The position numbers were made by a program, and so were the translations under genes. Positions 1 to 7,250 of a stretch of 21,883 nt of DNA are shown in pieces. The first letter of the stretch is position 1, and the number at the start of each line of letters is the position of its first letter. The stretch is from Ilumatobacteraceae bacterium (GTDB taxonomy: Bacteria; Actinomycetota; Acidimicrobiia; Acidimicrobiales; Ilumatobacteraceae): assembly GCA_023257035.1 (NCBI GenBank), contig JALRDI010000189.1, forward strand, positions 1 to 21,883. Direction: 5' to 3'. The notes under the pieces were generated by a model. That model was not told the DNA's origin and searched no databases. It worked only from the letters and a program-made list of their open reading frames with translations.

Positions 1-190
1 CCTCAACATAATATGTGTCAAGTCCTCTAGGAATTTCATAAAATTCATTTGCTTGAATAAATGTTTCAACATTTGTTACTAGCGATGGGTCAACATTAAA
101 TCCACCTGCTTCTGGAAGTTCGATTCAAATTGCAGGATTTAATCAAAGTTCTGCTTCTAGATCGTATGCAGAGTTACGTTCAAATACAAT
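1..190. other. AT-rich left edge, probable junction or artefact
   Basis: The first 180 bases contain 63 G/C (35%), while the sequence from about 200 on rises above 50%. No complete gene is visible. On the plus strand the frame that becomes lysA is open from 57 (stop TGA at 54-56) but encodes a Ser/Thr/Asn-rich stretch unlike a decarboxylase and has no ATG, GTG or TTG. On the minus strand a 41-codon open frame runs 124 to 2 and leaves the window. An 8-base direct repeat, CTGCTTCT, occurs at 106-113 and 151-158. I read this as foreign or misassembled sequence joined to lysA somewhere between about 125 and 200; this is inference from composition. Confidence 0.5.
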
Positions 191-197
191 TACCTAT

Positions 198-1436
198 GAT
201 GGATCGCTCACCATTGGTGGCGTTCGCGTCGCTGATCTTGCCGCCGAGTTCGGTACACCACTGTTTATTTACGACGAGGAACATCTCAGAGATCGTTGTC
301 GTCAAGCGGTAGCCGCGTTTGGGCATCAATCTGCCGTATATGCGACCAAAGCTTTTCTTTGTCGGGCGATGGCTGACCTTGCGTATTCCGAAGGGATGAT
401 GCTCGATGTCGCGTCCGGTGGCGAACTTCACGTTGCGCTCTCGGCTGGAGTACCCGCATCAGCGTGTGTATTGCATGGGAACAACAAGAGTGTTGCCGAA
501 CTCCAGATGGCGATCGATGCAGGAGTACATGCCATCGTCGTCGACTCGTTTGATGAGATCAGCCGCCTTGAACGCCTTGGCACTCAGCCGGGCAACACCA
601 TTCCGCCAGTATTGCTTCGCATTACACCGGGTGTGTCAGCCCACACTCATGAATTCATCTCAACCGGCCAGAACGACTCGAAGTTTGGTTTCAACTTGGA
701 GAACGGAGACGCTGCTCGGGCAGTTGATCAGGTGCGATCATCGTCACTTTTGAATCTCATCGGCGTGCACTGCCACATCGGGTCGAATGTGTTTGACGCA
801 GCAAGTTTCGCAAAAGCGGCTGAGGTGATGGCTGAATTCGCGATTCCGCTTGATCTGCCTGAACTTGTGCTTGGCGGCGGACTCGGAGTCCCTTATGTAT
901 CGGGGGAGGAGGCACCCACAATTTCAACGTGGGGGTCGGTGCTCCTCGATGCTTGTGAGGCACTCGGAGTTCGGTCGCGCATATCCGTCGAACCCGGTCG
1001 GGCAATCGCCGCTGCGGCAGCGATCACCGTGTACACGGTGGGCACCGTGAAAGAAATCCCGGGTGTTCGTCGGTATGTCTCAGTTGATGGCGGAATGAGC
1101 GATAACCCTCGGCCGGTGTTGTATGGGTCCGGCTATGAAGCGGCTCTCGTGCGTGACCCATTTGGTGACCGCTCACTCCCAGCGAGGGTGGTTGGAAAGC
1201 ACTGCGAAAGCGGTGATGTTCTCGTCGCTGATGCGCGACTTCCCGAAGACCTTGCAGTCGGAGATCTGTTGTTTACTCCCGTCACTGGCGCATATGGCCA
1301 TTCGATGGGGTCGAATTACAACAAGGTGCTAAGGCCAGCCGTTGTGTTCGTTCGCGATGGTGAGGCCCGGCTCGTCGTCCGACGTGAAACCTACGACGAC
1401 CTGTTAGCAACTGACGTCTTTGACGCCAATCACTGA
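198..1436 (+). CDS. lysA: Diaminopimelate decarboxylase, 5' end broken or missing start
   Basis: PLP-dependent fold-type III decarboxylase that converts meso-diaminopimelate to L-lysine and CO2 in the cytoplasm, the last step of lysine synthesis. Visible family features, in order: GGVRVADLAAEFGTP and FIYDEEHLR near the N-terminus; YATKAF with the PLP lysine (codon 348-350); the CHIGSN histidine; the Gly-rich ELVLGGGLG; EPGRAIAAAA; CESGD with the active-site cysteine; and GHSMGSNYN near the C-terminus. The first in-frame ATG is at 369, but it lies after the PLP lysine, so it cannot give a working enzyme. Upstream the frame stays open to 57 with no ATG, GTG or TTG. The start given here is only where family-like sequence begins. 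The gene opens the lysA-hom-thrC-rho block and converges on the crotonase gene with 4 bases between stop codons. Confidence 0.9.
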   Translation, partial: DGSLTIGGVRVADLAAEFGTPLFIYDEEHLRDRCRQAVAAFGHQSAVYATKAFLCRAMADLAYSEGMMLDVASGGELHVALSAGVPASACVLHGNNKSVAELQMAIDAGVHAIVVDSFDEISRLERLGTQPGNTIPPVLLRITPGVSAHTHEFISTGQNDSKFGFNLENGDAARAVDQVRSSSLLNLIGVHCHIGSNVFDAASFAKAAEVMAEFAIPLDLPELVLGGGLGVPYVSGEEAPTISTWGSVLLDACEALGVRSRISVEPGRAIAAAAAITVYTVGTVKEIPGVRRYVSVDGGMSDNPRPVLYGSGYEAALVRDPFGDRSLPARVVGKHCESGDVLVADARLPEDLAVGDLLFTPVTGAYGHSMGSNYNKVLRPAVVFVRDGEARLVVRRETYDDLLATDVFDANH

Positions 1437-1444
1437 GAACTCAG
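1433..1444. repeat. Small palindrome spanning two convergent stop codons
   Basis: CTGAG-aa-CTCAG holds the TGA stop of lysA (1434-1436) and, on the other strand, the TGA stop of the crotonase gene (1441-1443). A 2-nt loop is too tight for a normal hairpin, so it is at best a weak terminator core. No T-run follows on either side. Confidence 0.3.
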
Positions 1445-2244
1445 CGCGAGGCGTTCGAACGGGCCTCGAGGTACCTCTGAGAGGCAGCCCGCGACTCTTC
1501 GTCGTGAAGTGCAACGACAAGCGTGTCGGCATCGTTAGCGTTGCGACCCGTCCCAGCGATTTCCTCCATGACGGCGTTGACCTGGGTTTTCGTGGCGAGT
1601 AATGAAAACGTCGGCTTCGACGCAAGTGAGTCGGCAAATGATTGCGCTTCTGAAATGAGGTCGTCGGCTGAAACGACTCGATTAATAAATCGGAGTTGAA
1701 GAGCCTCTTCTGCGGTGAACGGCCGACAGGACAAGATGAGTTCTTTTGCAACAGCGGGGCCGACCTCTCGAACGAGTCGCGGTACACCACCCCACGCGAG
1801 CGGTATGCCAAGGTCGACTTCGGGAATCGAGAAACGAGTTCCGGTAGCTGCCATGCGGAGATCACAGGCAGAGGTGAGAACCACACCACCACCTACACAG
1901 TGGCCATGAACTGCAGCAATCGTGAGCTGGCGCATGTTGGTGACAGTGTCGGCCATGATCCGGCCAAGTTCGGCACCAGCCCTTGGATTCGCGCCGCCGT
2001 ACACGTTGGTGAAGTCGTTAAGGTCGAAACCTGCAGTAAATGCTCGGCCTTCGCCCCGCATAACGATCACCTTCAGGTCGTGCTGATCGGTGATCCAATT
2101 GCACAGTTCGATGATCTCTGTCATCAGCGCGACCGAGAGAGCGTTGAGGCGCTCCGGTCGATTCAACACAATTGTTCCAACCGGTGAACCATTGGTGTTC
2201 TCCCAACGGATGTGTTCCAGATTGGGCATTTCTCGACTAGCCAT
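1441..2244 (-). CDS. Enoyl-CoA hydratase/isomerase family (crotonase) protein
   Basis: A crotonase-superfamily protein of 267 residues, the usual length, presumably acting on an acyl-CoA in the cytoplasm. Seen: the N-terminal IVLNRPERLNAL motif, the first oxyanion-hole segment FTAGFD (A71-G72), the second oxyanion glycine in GHCVGGG (118-120), and SIPEVDLG with the glutamate E142 that matches rat hydratase Glu164. The position matching rat Glu144 is V122 (GGGVVL instead of GGGCEL), so a standard two-glutamate hydratase mechanism is doubtful; isomerase, hydrolase or another crotonase activity is possible. The frame is open upstream to 2661, but that part is the antisense of hom; ATG 2244 (MASREMPN) is the first start that leaves the family domain complete, and ATG 2229 is an alternative. 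It is divergent from hom with about 76 bases between starts. Confidence 0.85.
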   Translation of the reverse strand: MASREMPNLEHIRWENTNGSPVGTIVLNRPERLNALSVALMTEIIELCNWITDQHDLKVIVMRGEGRAFTAGFDLNDFTNVYGGANPRAGAELGRIMADTVTNMRQLTIAAVHGHCVGGGVVLTSACDLRMAATGTRFSIPEVDLGIPLAWGGVPRLVREVGPAVAKELILSCRPFTAEEALQLRFINRVVSADDLISEAQSFADSLASKPTFSLLATKTQVNAVMEEIAGTGRNANDADTLVVALHDEESRAASQRYLEARSNASR

Positions 2245-2307
2245 CGAACTATCGAAGCATGCGTCGTATTGATACGGCGTGTCGGGGCTGGTTCGGGCCC
2301 TCTCGGA

Positions 2308-2313
2308 TAGCCT
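2308..2313 (+). promoter_or_regulatory. Putative -10 element of hom (leaderless)
   Basis: TAGCCT ends exactly 7 nt before GTG 2321, the spacing expected if transcription starts on the start codon. No Shine-Dalgarno sequence stands at a useful distance (AAGG directly abuts the GTG). No convincing -35 box is seen. Confidence 0.4.
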
Positions 2314-2320
2314 CTCAAGG

Positions 2321-3631
2321 GTGACAGAACAAGCAGTTTCTTCGGCCGCTCGACAGGTCCGAGTCGGATTGCTCGGCTGCGGCAATGTCGGTGGGGCATT
2401 GGTGCCGCTCTTGCGTGCCCAACGAGATGCAATTGCGGCGCGTACCGGTTTGGAACTTGTGGTGACGACAGTGGCTGTTCGCAATATGTCGCGCGATCGT
2501 GGGGTCGACCTCGGTGATGTCGAATTGACGAATGATGCAATGGCTGTTGTCTCAGACGCCAATATCGATGTCATTGTTGAGGTGATCGGTGGAATCGAGC
2601 CAGCTCGTGAGCTCATCGTTGCTGCGTTGTCAGCTGGCAAACCGGTCATCACCGGAAACAAAGAACTTTTGGCGAATCATGGTGCTGAATTATTTGAGCT
2701 TGCAGATTCAAACGGCGTTGACCTGTTATTCGAAGCCGCAGTTGCAGGCGGTATCCCACTGATCCGCCCTCTGCGGGAGAGTCTCCGTGGAGAGCCGGTC
2801 TCCAGAGTGATGGGAATCCTCAACGGCACTACCAACTACATCTTGTCGAAAATGACAAATGAAGGTGCCGATTATGCCGATGCGCTTTCTGAGGCCCAGC
2901 GACTCGGGTACGCCGAGCGAGATCCAACGGCCGATGTCGAAGGCTTTGACGCCGGGGCGAAGGCGGCGATCATCGCAAGCATTGCCTTCGGTGTGAAGGT
3001 CGTGGCGGGCGATGTGTACCACGAGGGCATCAGCAACATCACTGCGAGTGACATTGCTATCGCAGGGAGATTGGGCTACGTGGTCAAACTCCTCGGGATT
3101 GCGGAGCAAGATCGGGAAACCGGCGAGGTTGCGGTGCGAGTGCACCCCGTAATGGTGCCGAATGAGCATCCGCTCGCATCTGTACGCGACTCATACAACG
3201 CTGTGTTTGTCGAAGGAGATGCCGTTGGTTCGTTGATGTTCTACGGCCGCGGTGCCGGAGGTAGTCCAACCGCTAGTGCAGTTCTGGGCGACCTGATCGA
3301 TGCAGCCGTGAACCGTAGTCAGGGCACGCATGGCTCGTTGGGGGCATTCCAGCGGGCCCGCGTTCGACCAATTGATGCGACAAGTGCAGAATACTTACTG
3401 GCGCTTGATGTGCTTGATCAACCAGGTGTTTTGCATAGCGTTACCGGTGTGTTCGCACAGCACGGTGTCAGCATTCGCGCTGCCGAGCAAGAAGGTGCTG
3501 GCGAAGAGGCGCGTCTTGTCTTTATTACCCATGAAGCTGTTGAATCCTCTGTCCAAGCAACGGTCCGACAACTGCGCGAACTCGACGTCGTTCGTCGCAT
3601 CGGTGGCTTGATCAGAGTGATCGGGGCGTAG
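2321..3631 (+). CDS. hom: Homoserine dehydrogenase with C-terminal ACT domain
   Basis: NAD(P)H-dependent reduction of aspartate semialdehyde to homoserine, the branch point to threonine and methionine. From GTG 2321 the protein has 436 residues, normal for the long form. Seen: a Rossmann dinucleotide site VGLLGCGNVGG (G19, G21, G24), TGNKELLA, the family motif GILNGTTNYIL, the catalytic-domain segment DVEGFDAGAKAA with lysine K214, and an ACT domain from about residue 357 (LDVLDQPGVLHSVTGVFAQ), which in this family senses threonine. The frame opens further up at GTG 2279, but the extra 14 residues do not look like the family, and a -10-like TAGCCT sits 7 nt before 2321. thrC starts directly after the stop codon, so the two are co-transcribed and probably coupled. 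Confidence 0.95.
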   Translation: MTEQAVSSAARQVRVGLLGCGNVGGALVPLLRAQRDAIAARTGLELVVTTVAVRNMSRDRGVDLGDVELTNDAMAVVSDANIDVIVEVIGGIEPARELIVAALSAGKPVITGNKELLANHGAELFELADSNGVDLLFEAAVAGGIPLIRPLRESLRGEPVSRVMGILNGTTNYILSKMTNEGADYADALSEAQRLGYAERDPTADVEGFDAGAKAAIIASIAFGVKVVAGDVYHEGISNITASDIAIAGRLGYVVKLLGIAEQDRETGEVAVRVHPVMVPNEHPLASVRDSYNAVFVEGDAVGSLMFYGRGAGGSPTASAVLGDLIDAAVNRSQGTHGSLGAFQRARVRPIDATSAEYLLALDVLDQPGVLHSVTGVFAQHGVSIRAAEQEGAGEEARLVFITHEAVESSVQATVRQLRELDVVRRIGGLIRVIGA

Positions 3632-5002
3632 ATGAAATACGTATCGACGCGCGGAGGCGCTCCAGAGTTGGGCTTCGCAGATGTCCTCCTGAGCGGACTC
3701 GCATCTGACGGTGGTTTATACGTCCCAACCGAGTGGCCAGAATTGCCACCGCTCGGCGATGACTATGCAGCCACCGCCACGTCGATCATGTCGGCGTACA
3801 TCGGTAACGACATTCCTCATCAGGTACTTGCGGAACTAGTTCGGGATGCGTACGCAACGTTCCGTCACCCGGCGGTAGCTCCGTTGGTGCAGATTGACGA
3901 CGATCTCTGGATCCAAGAACTCTTCCACGGGCCAACGCTCGCGTTTAAAGACCTCGCGCTGCAGGTTGTCGGACGATTGTTCGACCACGTTCTCGCGGAA
4001 CGCAGTGAGCGAGTGACGATCGTTGGGGCAACGAGTGGCGACACGGGATCTGCAGCAATCGATGCCGTGAAAGGATGCGACAACGTCGACATCGTGATCT
4101 TGTATCCACATGGGCGAACAAGTGAGGTTCAGCGGCGTCAGATGACGACGGTCAATTCGCCGAATGTGCACGCCGTCGCAATTGATGGCACCTTCGACGA
4201 TTGTCAAGACCTCGTTAAGGCAATGTTCGCAGATGAGCAACTTCGAGAAGATTGCAATCTGTCTGCGGTGAACTCGATCAACTGGGCACGAGTAATGGCT
4301 CAAATCGTCTACTACGCAACGGCTTCACAGTCGCTGGCGGGGTCTCCAACCTTCTGTGTTCCCACTGGAAACTTCGGCAACGTTCTCGCCGGCTGGATTG
4401 CACGCTCAACCGGAGCTCCAATCGATCACCTGCTGATTGCGTCGAATGCAAACGACATTCTTTCTCGTTTTGTGAATGACCGCGATATGTCAACCGCAGA
4501 CGTCGTACCGACGTTGAGTCCGAGCATGGACATCCAGGTGTCATCGAACTTTGAACGCTTGCTATTTGAGATGAACGGTCGTGACGGTGGACTGACCGCG
4601 GAGCAATTGCAGCGCTTTCGTGCCACGGGCACGCTTCAAGTCGAAGAGGGCGAGTTCGCGGAATGGATTTCGTCAACGTTTACCGCAGAGCGTGTTGATG
4701 ACGATCAAACCCTTTCTGAAATCGGGCGGGTGTACCGCGAGACTGGGATGCTCATCGACCCTCACACCGCAACTGGGACAGCAGCGGCGCGAAGGAGTGA
4801 CCGGTCTGGAGCAGTCATATGTCTCGCGACCGCACATCCGGCAAAGTTCCCAGATGCTGTCGAACGTGCGACGCGGATCCGCCCAGAGCTTCCTCCCGCA
4901 CTCGGCGATTTGATGGAACGCCCTGAGCAGATCACACGCCTCGCAGCTGATCTGGCTGATGTATCAGCGTTTGTTCGTCAAATTTCTCGAGTTGGCAGAT
5001 GA
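3632..5002 (+). CDS. thrC: Threonine synthase
   Basis: PLP-dependent enzyme that converts O-phospho-L-homoserine to threonine. At 456 residues it belongs to the longer E. coli/yeast-like form rather than the ~350-residue form common in actinobacteria. Seen: N-terminal MKYVSTRGGAPELGFADVLL and the DGGLYVP segment typical of this form, the PLP lysine K106 in LAFKDLAL, the phosphate-loop segment GATSGDTGSAA (around residue 131), the SINWARVMAQ segment, PTGNFGN (around 244), and a C-terminal CLATAHPAKFPDA segment. The ATG follows the TAG of hom with no gap and no separate Shine-Dalgarno sequence, so translation is probably coupled. The usual partner thrB (homoserine kinase), which makes its substrate, does not follow; rho does. 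Confidence 0.95.
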   Translation: MKYVSTRGGAPELGFADVLLSGLASDGGLYVPTEWPELPPLGDDYAATATSIMSAYIGNDIPHQVLAELVRDAYATFRHPAVAPLVQIDDDLWIQELFHGPTLAFKDLALQVVGRLFDHVLAERSERVTIVGATSGDTGSAAIDAVKGCDNVDIVILYPHGRTSEVQRRQMTTVNSPNVHAVAIDGTFDDCQDLVKAMFADEQLREDCNLSAVNSINWARVMAQIVYYATASQSLAGSPTFCVPTGNFGNVLAGWIARSTGAPIDHLLIASNANDILSRFVNDRDMSTADVVPTLSPSMDIQVSSNFERLLFEMNGRDGGLTAEQLQRFRATGTLQVEEGEFAEWISSTFTAERVDDDQTLSEIGRVYRETGMLIDPHTATGTAAARRSDRSGAVICLATAHPAKFPDAVERATRIRPELPPALGDLMERPEQITRLAADLADVSAFVRQISRVGR

Positions 5003-5031
5003 TTGCTGTCGGCGCCTAGGAGTGCTACAGT
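5003..5031 (+). promoter_or_regulatory. Putative rho promoter
   Basis: TTGCTG (5003-5008) and TACAGT (5026-5031) are separated by 17 nt, a good sigma-70/SigA-type arrangement beginning on the base after the thrC stop codon. Predicted transcription start is near 5038, giving a leader of about 180 nt before rho. Confidence 0.5.
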
Positions 5032-5039
5032 TCTCCTAG
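5016..5039. repeat. Inverted repeat over the rho -10 region
   Basis: CTAGGAG (5016-5022) and CTCCTAG (5033-5039) form perfect 7-base arms around a 10-nt centre that contains the putative -10 TACAGT. It could be an operator for rho, or a weak hairpin ending the hom-thrC transcript. No T-run follows. Confidence 0.4.
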
Positions 5040-5218
5040 TTGGAGCGCTCGCTCCGATCGATCGAAATCAGAAATACTGATTCGTCCCACGTAGCCGGTG
5101 GTGTGCAGGGCTGTCCCCGCTGAAGTTGAACAATGGTTCCTCTTCGCAAGACCACACCCAGTTTCCATCGGTCGCACGTGTAGCGATATTCCGCCGTTTT
5201 GGCGAAGAGAAGGTGAAC
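5038..5218 (+). other. rho: Long 5' leader of rho
   Basis: About 180 nt without a convincing gene lie between the putative promoter and the chosen rho start. It holds a small hairpin, GGAGC-gctc-GCTCC (5042-5055), and TCAG-aaata-CTGA shortly after. Long leaders with Rho-dependent attenuation of rho itself are known from other bacteria, so autoregulation is plausible but not shown. I do not recognise a riboswitch class in it. Confidence 0.35.
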
Positions 5219-6964
5219 GTGGCTGCTCAAGCTCTCGAACAATCAGTCCTCGAAACAAAAGACAAGGAACAACTCCTTGCGATTTCGAAGGCGCTCGGTG
5301 TCAAGGTGACCGCACGGTCAAAGAAGTCTGACATTATCGACGCAATTCTTGCGACCACTGGTGGTTCAACCGGTGGTAGCTCAAGCACCGAAGCATCGGC
5401 AACTTCGGGCGATGCTCCTGAGAAGCCGGCCCGGTCGAAGAAGGCTTCACCAGCATCTGCAGACGAGACGGAGTCGTCAGACGCGAAATCCTCTGGCGAC
5501 TCAGCCGAAACGTCTGCTCCGCCAGCGCGCGGCGAAGAACCGCTTGCCGAATGGGAGATCGAGTTTTCAGCTGAGCCTGCGGAGGATGTTGCCAAGGATG
5601 GTGCTTCCGGTGGAGAGAAATCATCACGCGGCGGTCAACAGCGTGAAGGTGGTCAACGCCAGCAACGTGACGGGCAGCGTGATGGGCAACGTCAAGATGG
5701 TCAGCGTGATGGAGACGGTGAGAGTCGTAATCGCCGTCGTCGTCGTCGTCGCAAGGGAGGCCGCCCCGATGACGGTCCGCAGGGTGAGGATCGTGAGTTC
5801 TTCGATGATGATGACACCCCGGTGAGCAACGATCCGGTTCCTGTCGACGGATATCTCGATATGCGTGATGAGGGCTATGGGTTTGTTCGTGTCAACAACT
5901 ATTTGGCCTCGAAGAAAGACGCATACGTCCCGGTACGTATGTCTCGTCAATATGGCCTTCGTAAAGGCGACCACCTTGTAGGCATGATGCGACCAGCCGG
6001 TCGCAACGAGAAAAACCCGGCGATTCTCGAAATTCATACCGTCAATGGTCGGCCTCCTGAAGAAGCAAAGAAGCGTCGCAAGTTTGAAGATATGACGGCG
6101 TTGTTCCCTGACGAAAAGCTTCGTCTCGAGAACGAAGATGACCCAACCGACATGACCTCACGAATCGTCGACCTGATCTGTCCGATTGGTAAAGGTCAGC
6201 GTGGCCTCATCGTTTCGCCGCCGAAGGCAGGCAAGACGACGGTGATGAAGACCATTGCGACGTCCATTGAGCGAAATAATCCAGAGGTTCGTCTTATCGT
6301 CCTGCTTATTGATGAACGCCCTGAGGAAGTCACCGACATGCAACGTCATGTTCGTGGCGAGGTGATCGCATCAACATTTGACCGCCCAAGCGATCAGCAC
6401 ACCCAGGTTGCTGAAATGGCAATCGAAAAAGCGAAGCGGATGGTCGAGTACGGCGAGGACGTCGTCATCATCCTTGACGGCATCACACGATTGAGTCGGG
6501 CATACAACCTTGCAGCTCCAGCGAGCGGACGAATTTTGTCTGGTGGTATCGATGCGGGTGCGCTCTACCCACCGAAGCGATTCTTTGGTGCCGCTCGAAA
6601 TATCGAAGAAGGTGGATCGCTGACCATTCTTGCGACCGCCCTCGTCGAGACGAATAGCCGAATGGACGAAGCGGTCTTTGAAGAATTCAAGGGCACGGGC
6701 AACATGGAATTGCGTTTGGACCGCAAACTCTCTGAGCGTCGCGTGTACCCGGCGATTGATGTTGACGCATCGAGCACCCGTCACGAAGAGTTGCTCTTCG
6801 ATCGCAAACAACTTCAGATGGTGTGGAAGCTTCGTCGAGTGCTGTCTGGTCTCGCAGCAGATGGAAGCGCAGCACCAGGCCTTGAACTGCTCGTCGATCG
6901 TTTGAAGACATTCCGCACCAATGACGAGTTCCTTACGGAGATTGCAAAACAACCGGGTATGTAA
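5219..6964 (+). CDS. rho: Transcription termination factor Rho
   Basis: Hexameric RNA-dependent ATPase and helicase that ends transcription. GTG 5219 is chosen because AGAAGG (5208-5213) stands 5 nt upstream and the Rho_N domain then begins close to the N-terminus; the protein has 581 residues. The frame is open to 5126, but the extra residues are unlike Rho. Order: Rho_N helical domain (about 9-50, LETKDKEQLLAISKALGVKV), a disordered insert of about 150 residues rich in Ser/Ala/Glu and then in Gly/Gln/Arg/Asp with a run of seven Arg/Asn-Arg codons, the OB-fold primary RNA site (from about 208, DGYLDMRDEGYGFVR), Walker A with K339 (SPPKAGKTT), Walker B VVIILDGITRL, and the secondary-site loop GKGQRG. 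Such inserts are typical of actinobacterial Rho. rpmE follows after 70 bases. Confidence 0.97.
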   Translation: MAAQALEQSVLETKDKEQLLAISKALGVKVTARSKKSDIIDAILATTGGSTGGSSSTEASATSGDAPEKPARSKKASPASADETESSDAKSSGDSAETSAPPARGEEPLAEWEIEFSAEPAEDVAKDGASGGEKSSRGGQQREGGQRQQRDGQRDGQRQDGQRDGDGESRNRRRRRRRKGGRPDDGPQGEDREFFDDDDTPVSNDPVPVDGYLDMRDEGYGFVRVNNYLASKKDAYVPVRMSRQYGLRKGDHLVGMMRPAGRNEKNPAILEIHTVNGRPPEEAKKRRKFEDMTALFPDEKLRLENEDDPTDMTSRIVDLICPIGKGQRGLIVSPPKAGKTTVMKTIATSIERNNPEVRLIVLLIDERPEEVTDMQRHVRGEVIASTFDRPSDQHTQVAEMAIEKAKRMVEYGEDVVIILDGITRLSRAYNLAAPASGRILSGGIDAGALYPPKRFFGAARNIEEGGSLTILATALVETNSRMDEAVFEEFKGTGNMELRLDRKLSERRVYPAIDVDASSTRHEELLFDRKQLQMVWKLRRVLSGLAADGSAAPGLELLVDRLKTFRTNDEFLTEIAKQPGM

Positions 6965-6999
6965 GCACGTAGCCCAGTGGTTCCGGAGCGCTTGCCCGC

Positions 7000-7034
7000 T
7001 AACATTTTGAAGTCCTGAGTCAGGAGAAATTCTC
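7000..7034 (+). promoter_or_regulatory. rpmE: rpmE promoter, palindromes and ribosome binding site
   Basis: TAACAT (7000-7005) is a possible -10 element without a clear -35. The Shine-Dalgarno AGGAG (7022-7026) is 8 nt before the ATG. It sits inside two overlapping near-perfect palindromes, TCCTGA-g-TCAGGA (7013-7025) and GAGAA-a-TTCTC (7024-7034), which could be an operator or could help hide the ribosome site. Confidence 0.4.
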
Positions 7035-7250
7035 ATGAAGTCCGATATTCACCCCAATTACGAAGTTGTCACCGTCCGTTGCTCATGTGGCAACGCATTC
7101 GAGACTCGCTCAACCCGCTCGGGTGAGCAGATTCTTGAACTTTGTAACGAGTGCCACCCGTTCTTCACCGGCAAGCAGAAGCTCGTTGACTCCGGTGGAC
7201 GCGTTGAGCGCTTCAATCGCCGTTACGGCGAGCGCGCCGCCAAGAAGTGA
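7035..7250 (+). CDS. rpmE: 50S ribosomal protein L31 (zinc-binding form)
   Basis: Small protein of the large ribosomal subunit, 71 residues, the usual length. It begins MKSDIHPNYEVVTVRCSCGN and carries the zinc ligands of the C+ form: C16 and C18 in CSCG, and C37 and C40 in LCNECHPF, followed by the family signature HPFFTGKQK. A clear Shine-Dalgarno AGGAG lies 8 nt before the ATG. The TGA stop overlaps the GTG of the next gene (GTGA), so the two are translationally coupled. The position behind rho matches the mycobacterial order rho-rpmE-prfA. Confidence 0.97.
   Translation: MKSDIHPNYEVVTVRCSCGNAFETRSTRSGEQILELCNECHPFFTGKQKLVDSGGRVERFNRRYGERAAKK

Noticed and set aside
130..312. Small plus-strand frame starting with TTG at 130
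   Set aside because: It crosses the composition change and overlaps the conserved lysA N-terminus in another frame, so it is a shadow.
2245..2661. Crotonase frame open far upstream on the minus strand, giving a 406-residue protein
   Set aside because: That part is antisense to hom, is Ser/Thr/Ala/Arg-rich and matches no family; the crotonase domain starts at ATG 2244.
5126..5218. Rho start at 5126
   Set aside because: The 31 extra residues do not resemble Rho, and a good Shine-Dalgarno stands before GTG 5219.
5040..5218. Riboswitch in the rho leader
   Set aside because: I could not match conserved boxes of any riboswitch class; only small generic stems are visible.
5725..5756. CGT-rich tandem run as a possible CRISPR or regulatory repeat
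   Set aside because: It is in frame in rho and simply encodes the arginine run of the insert.
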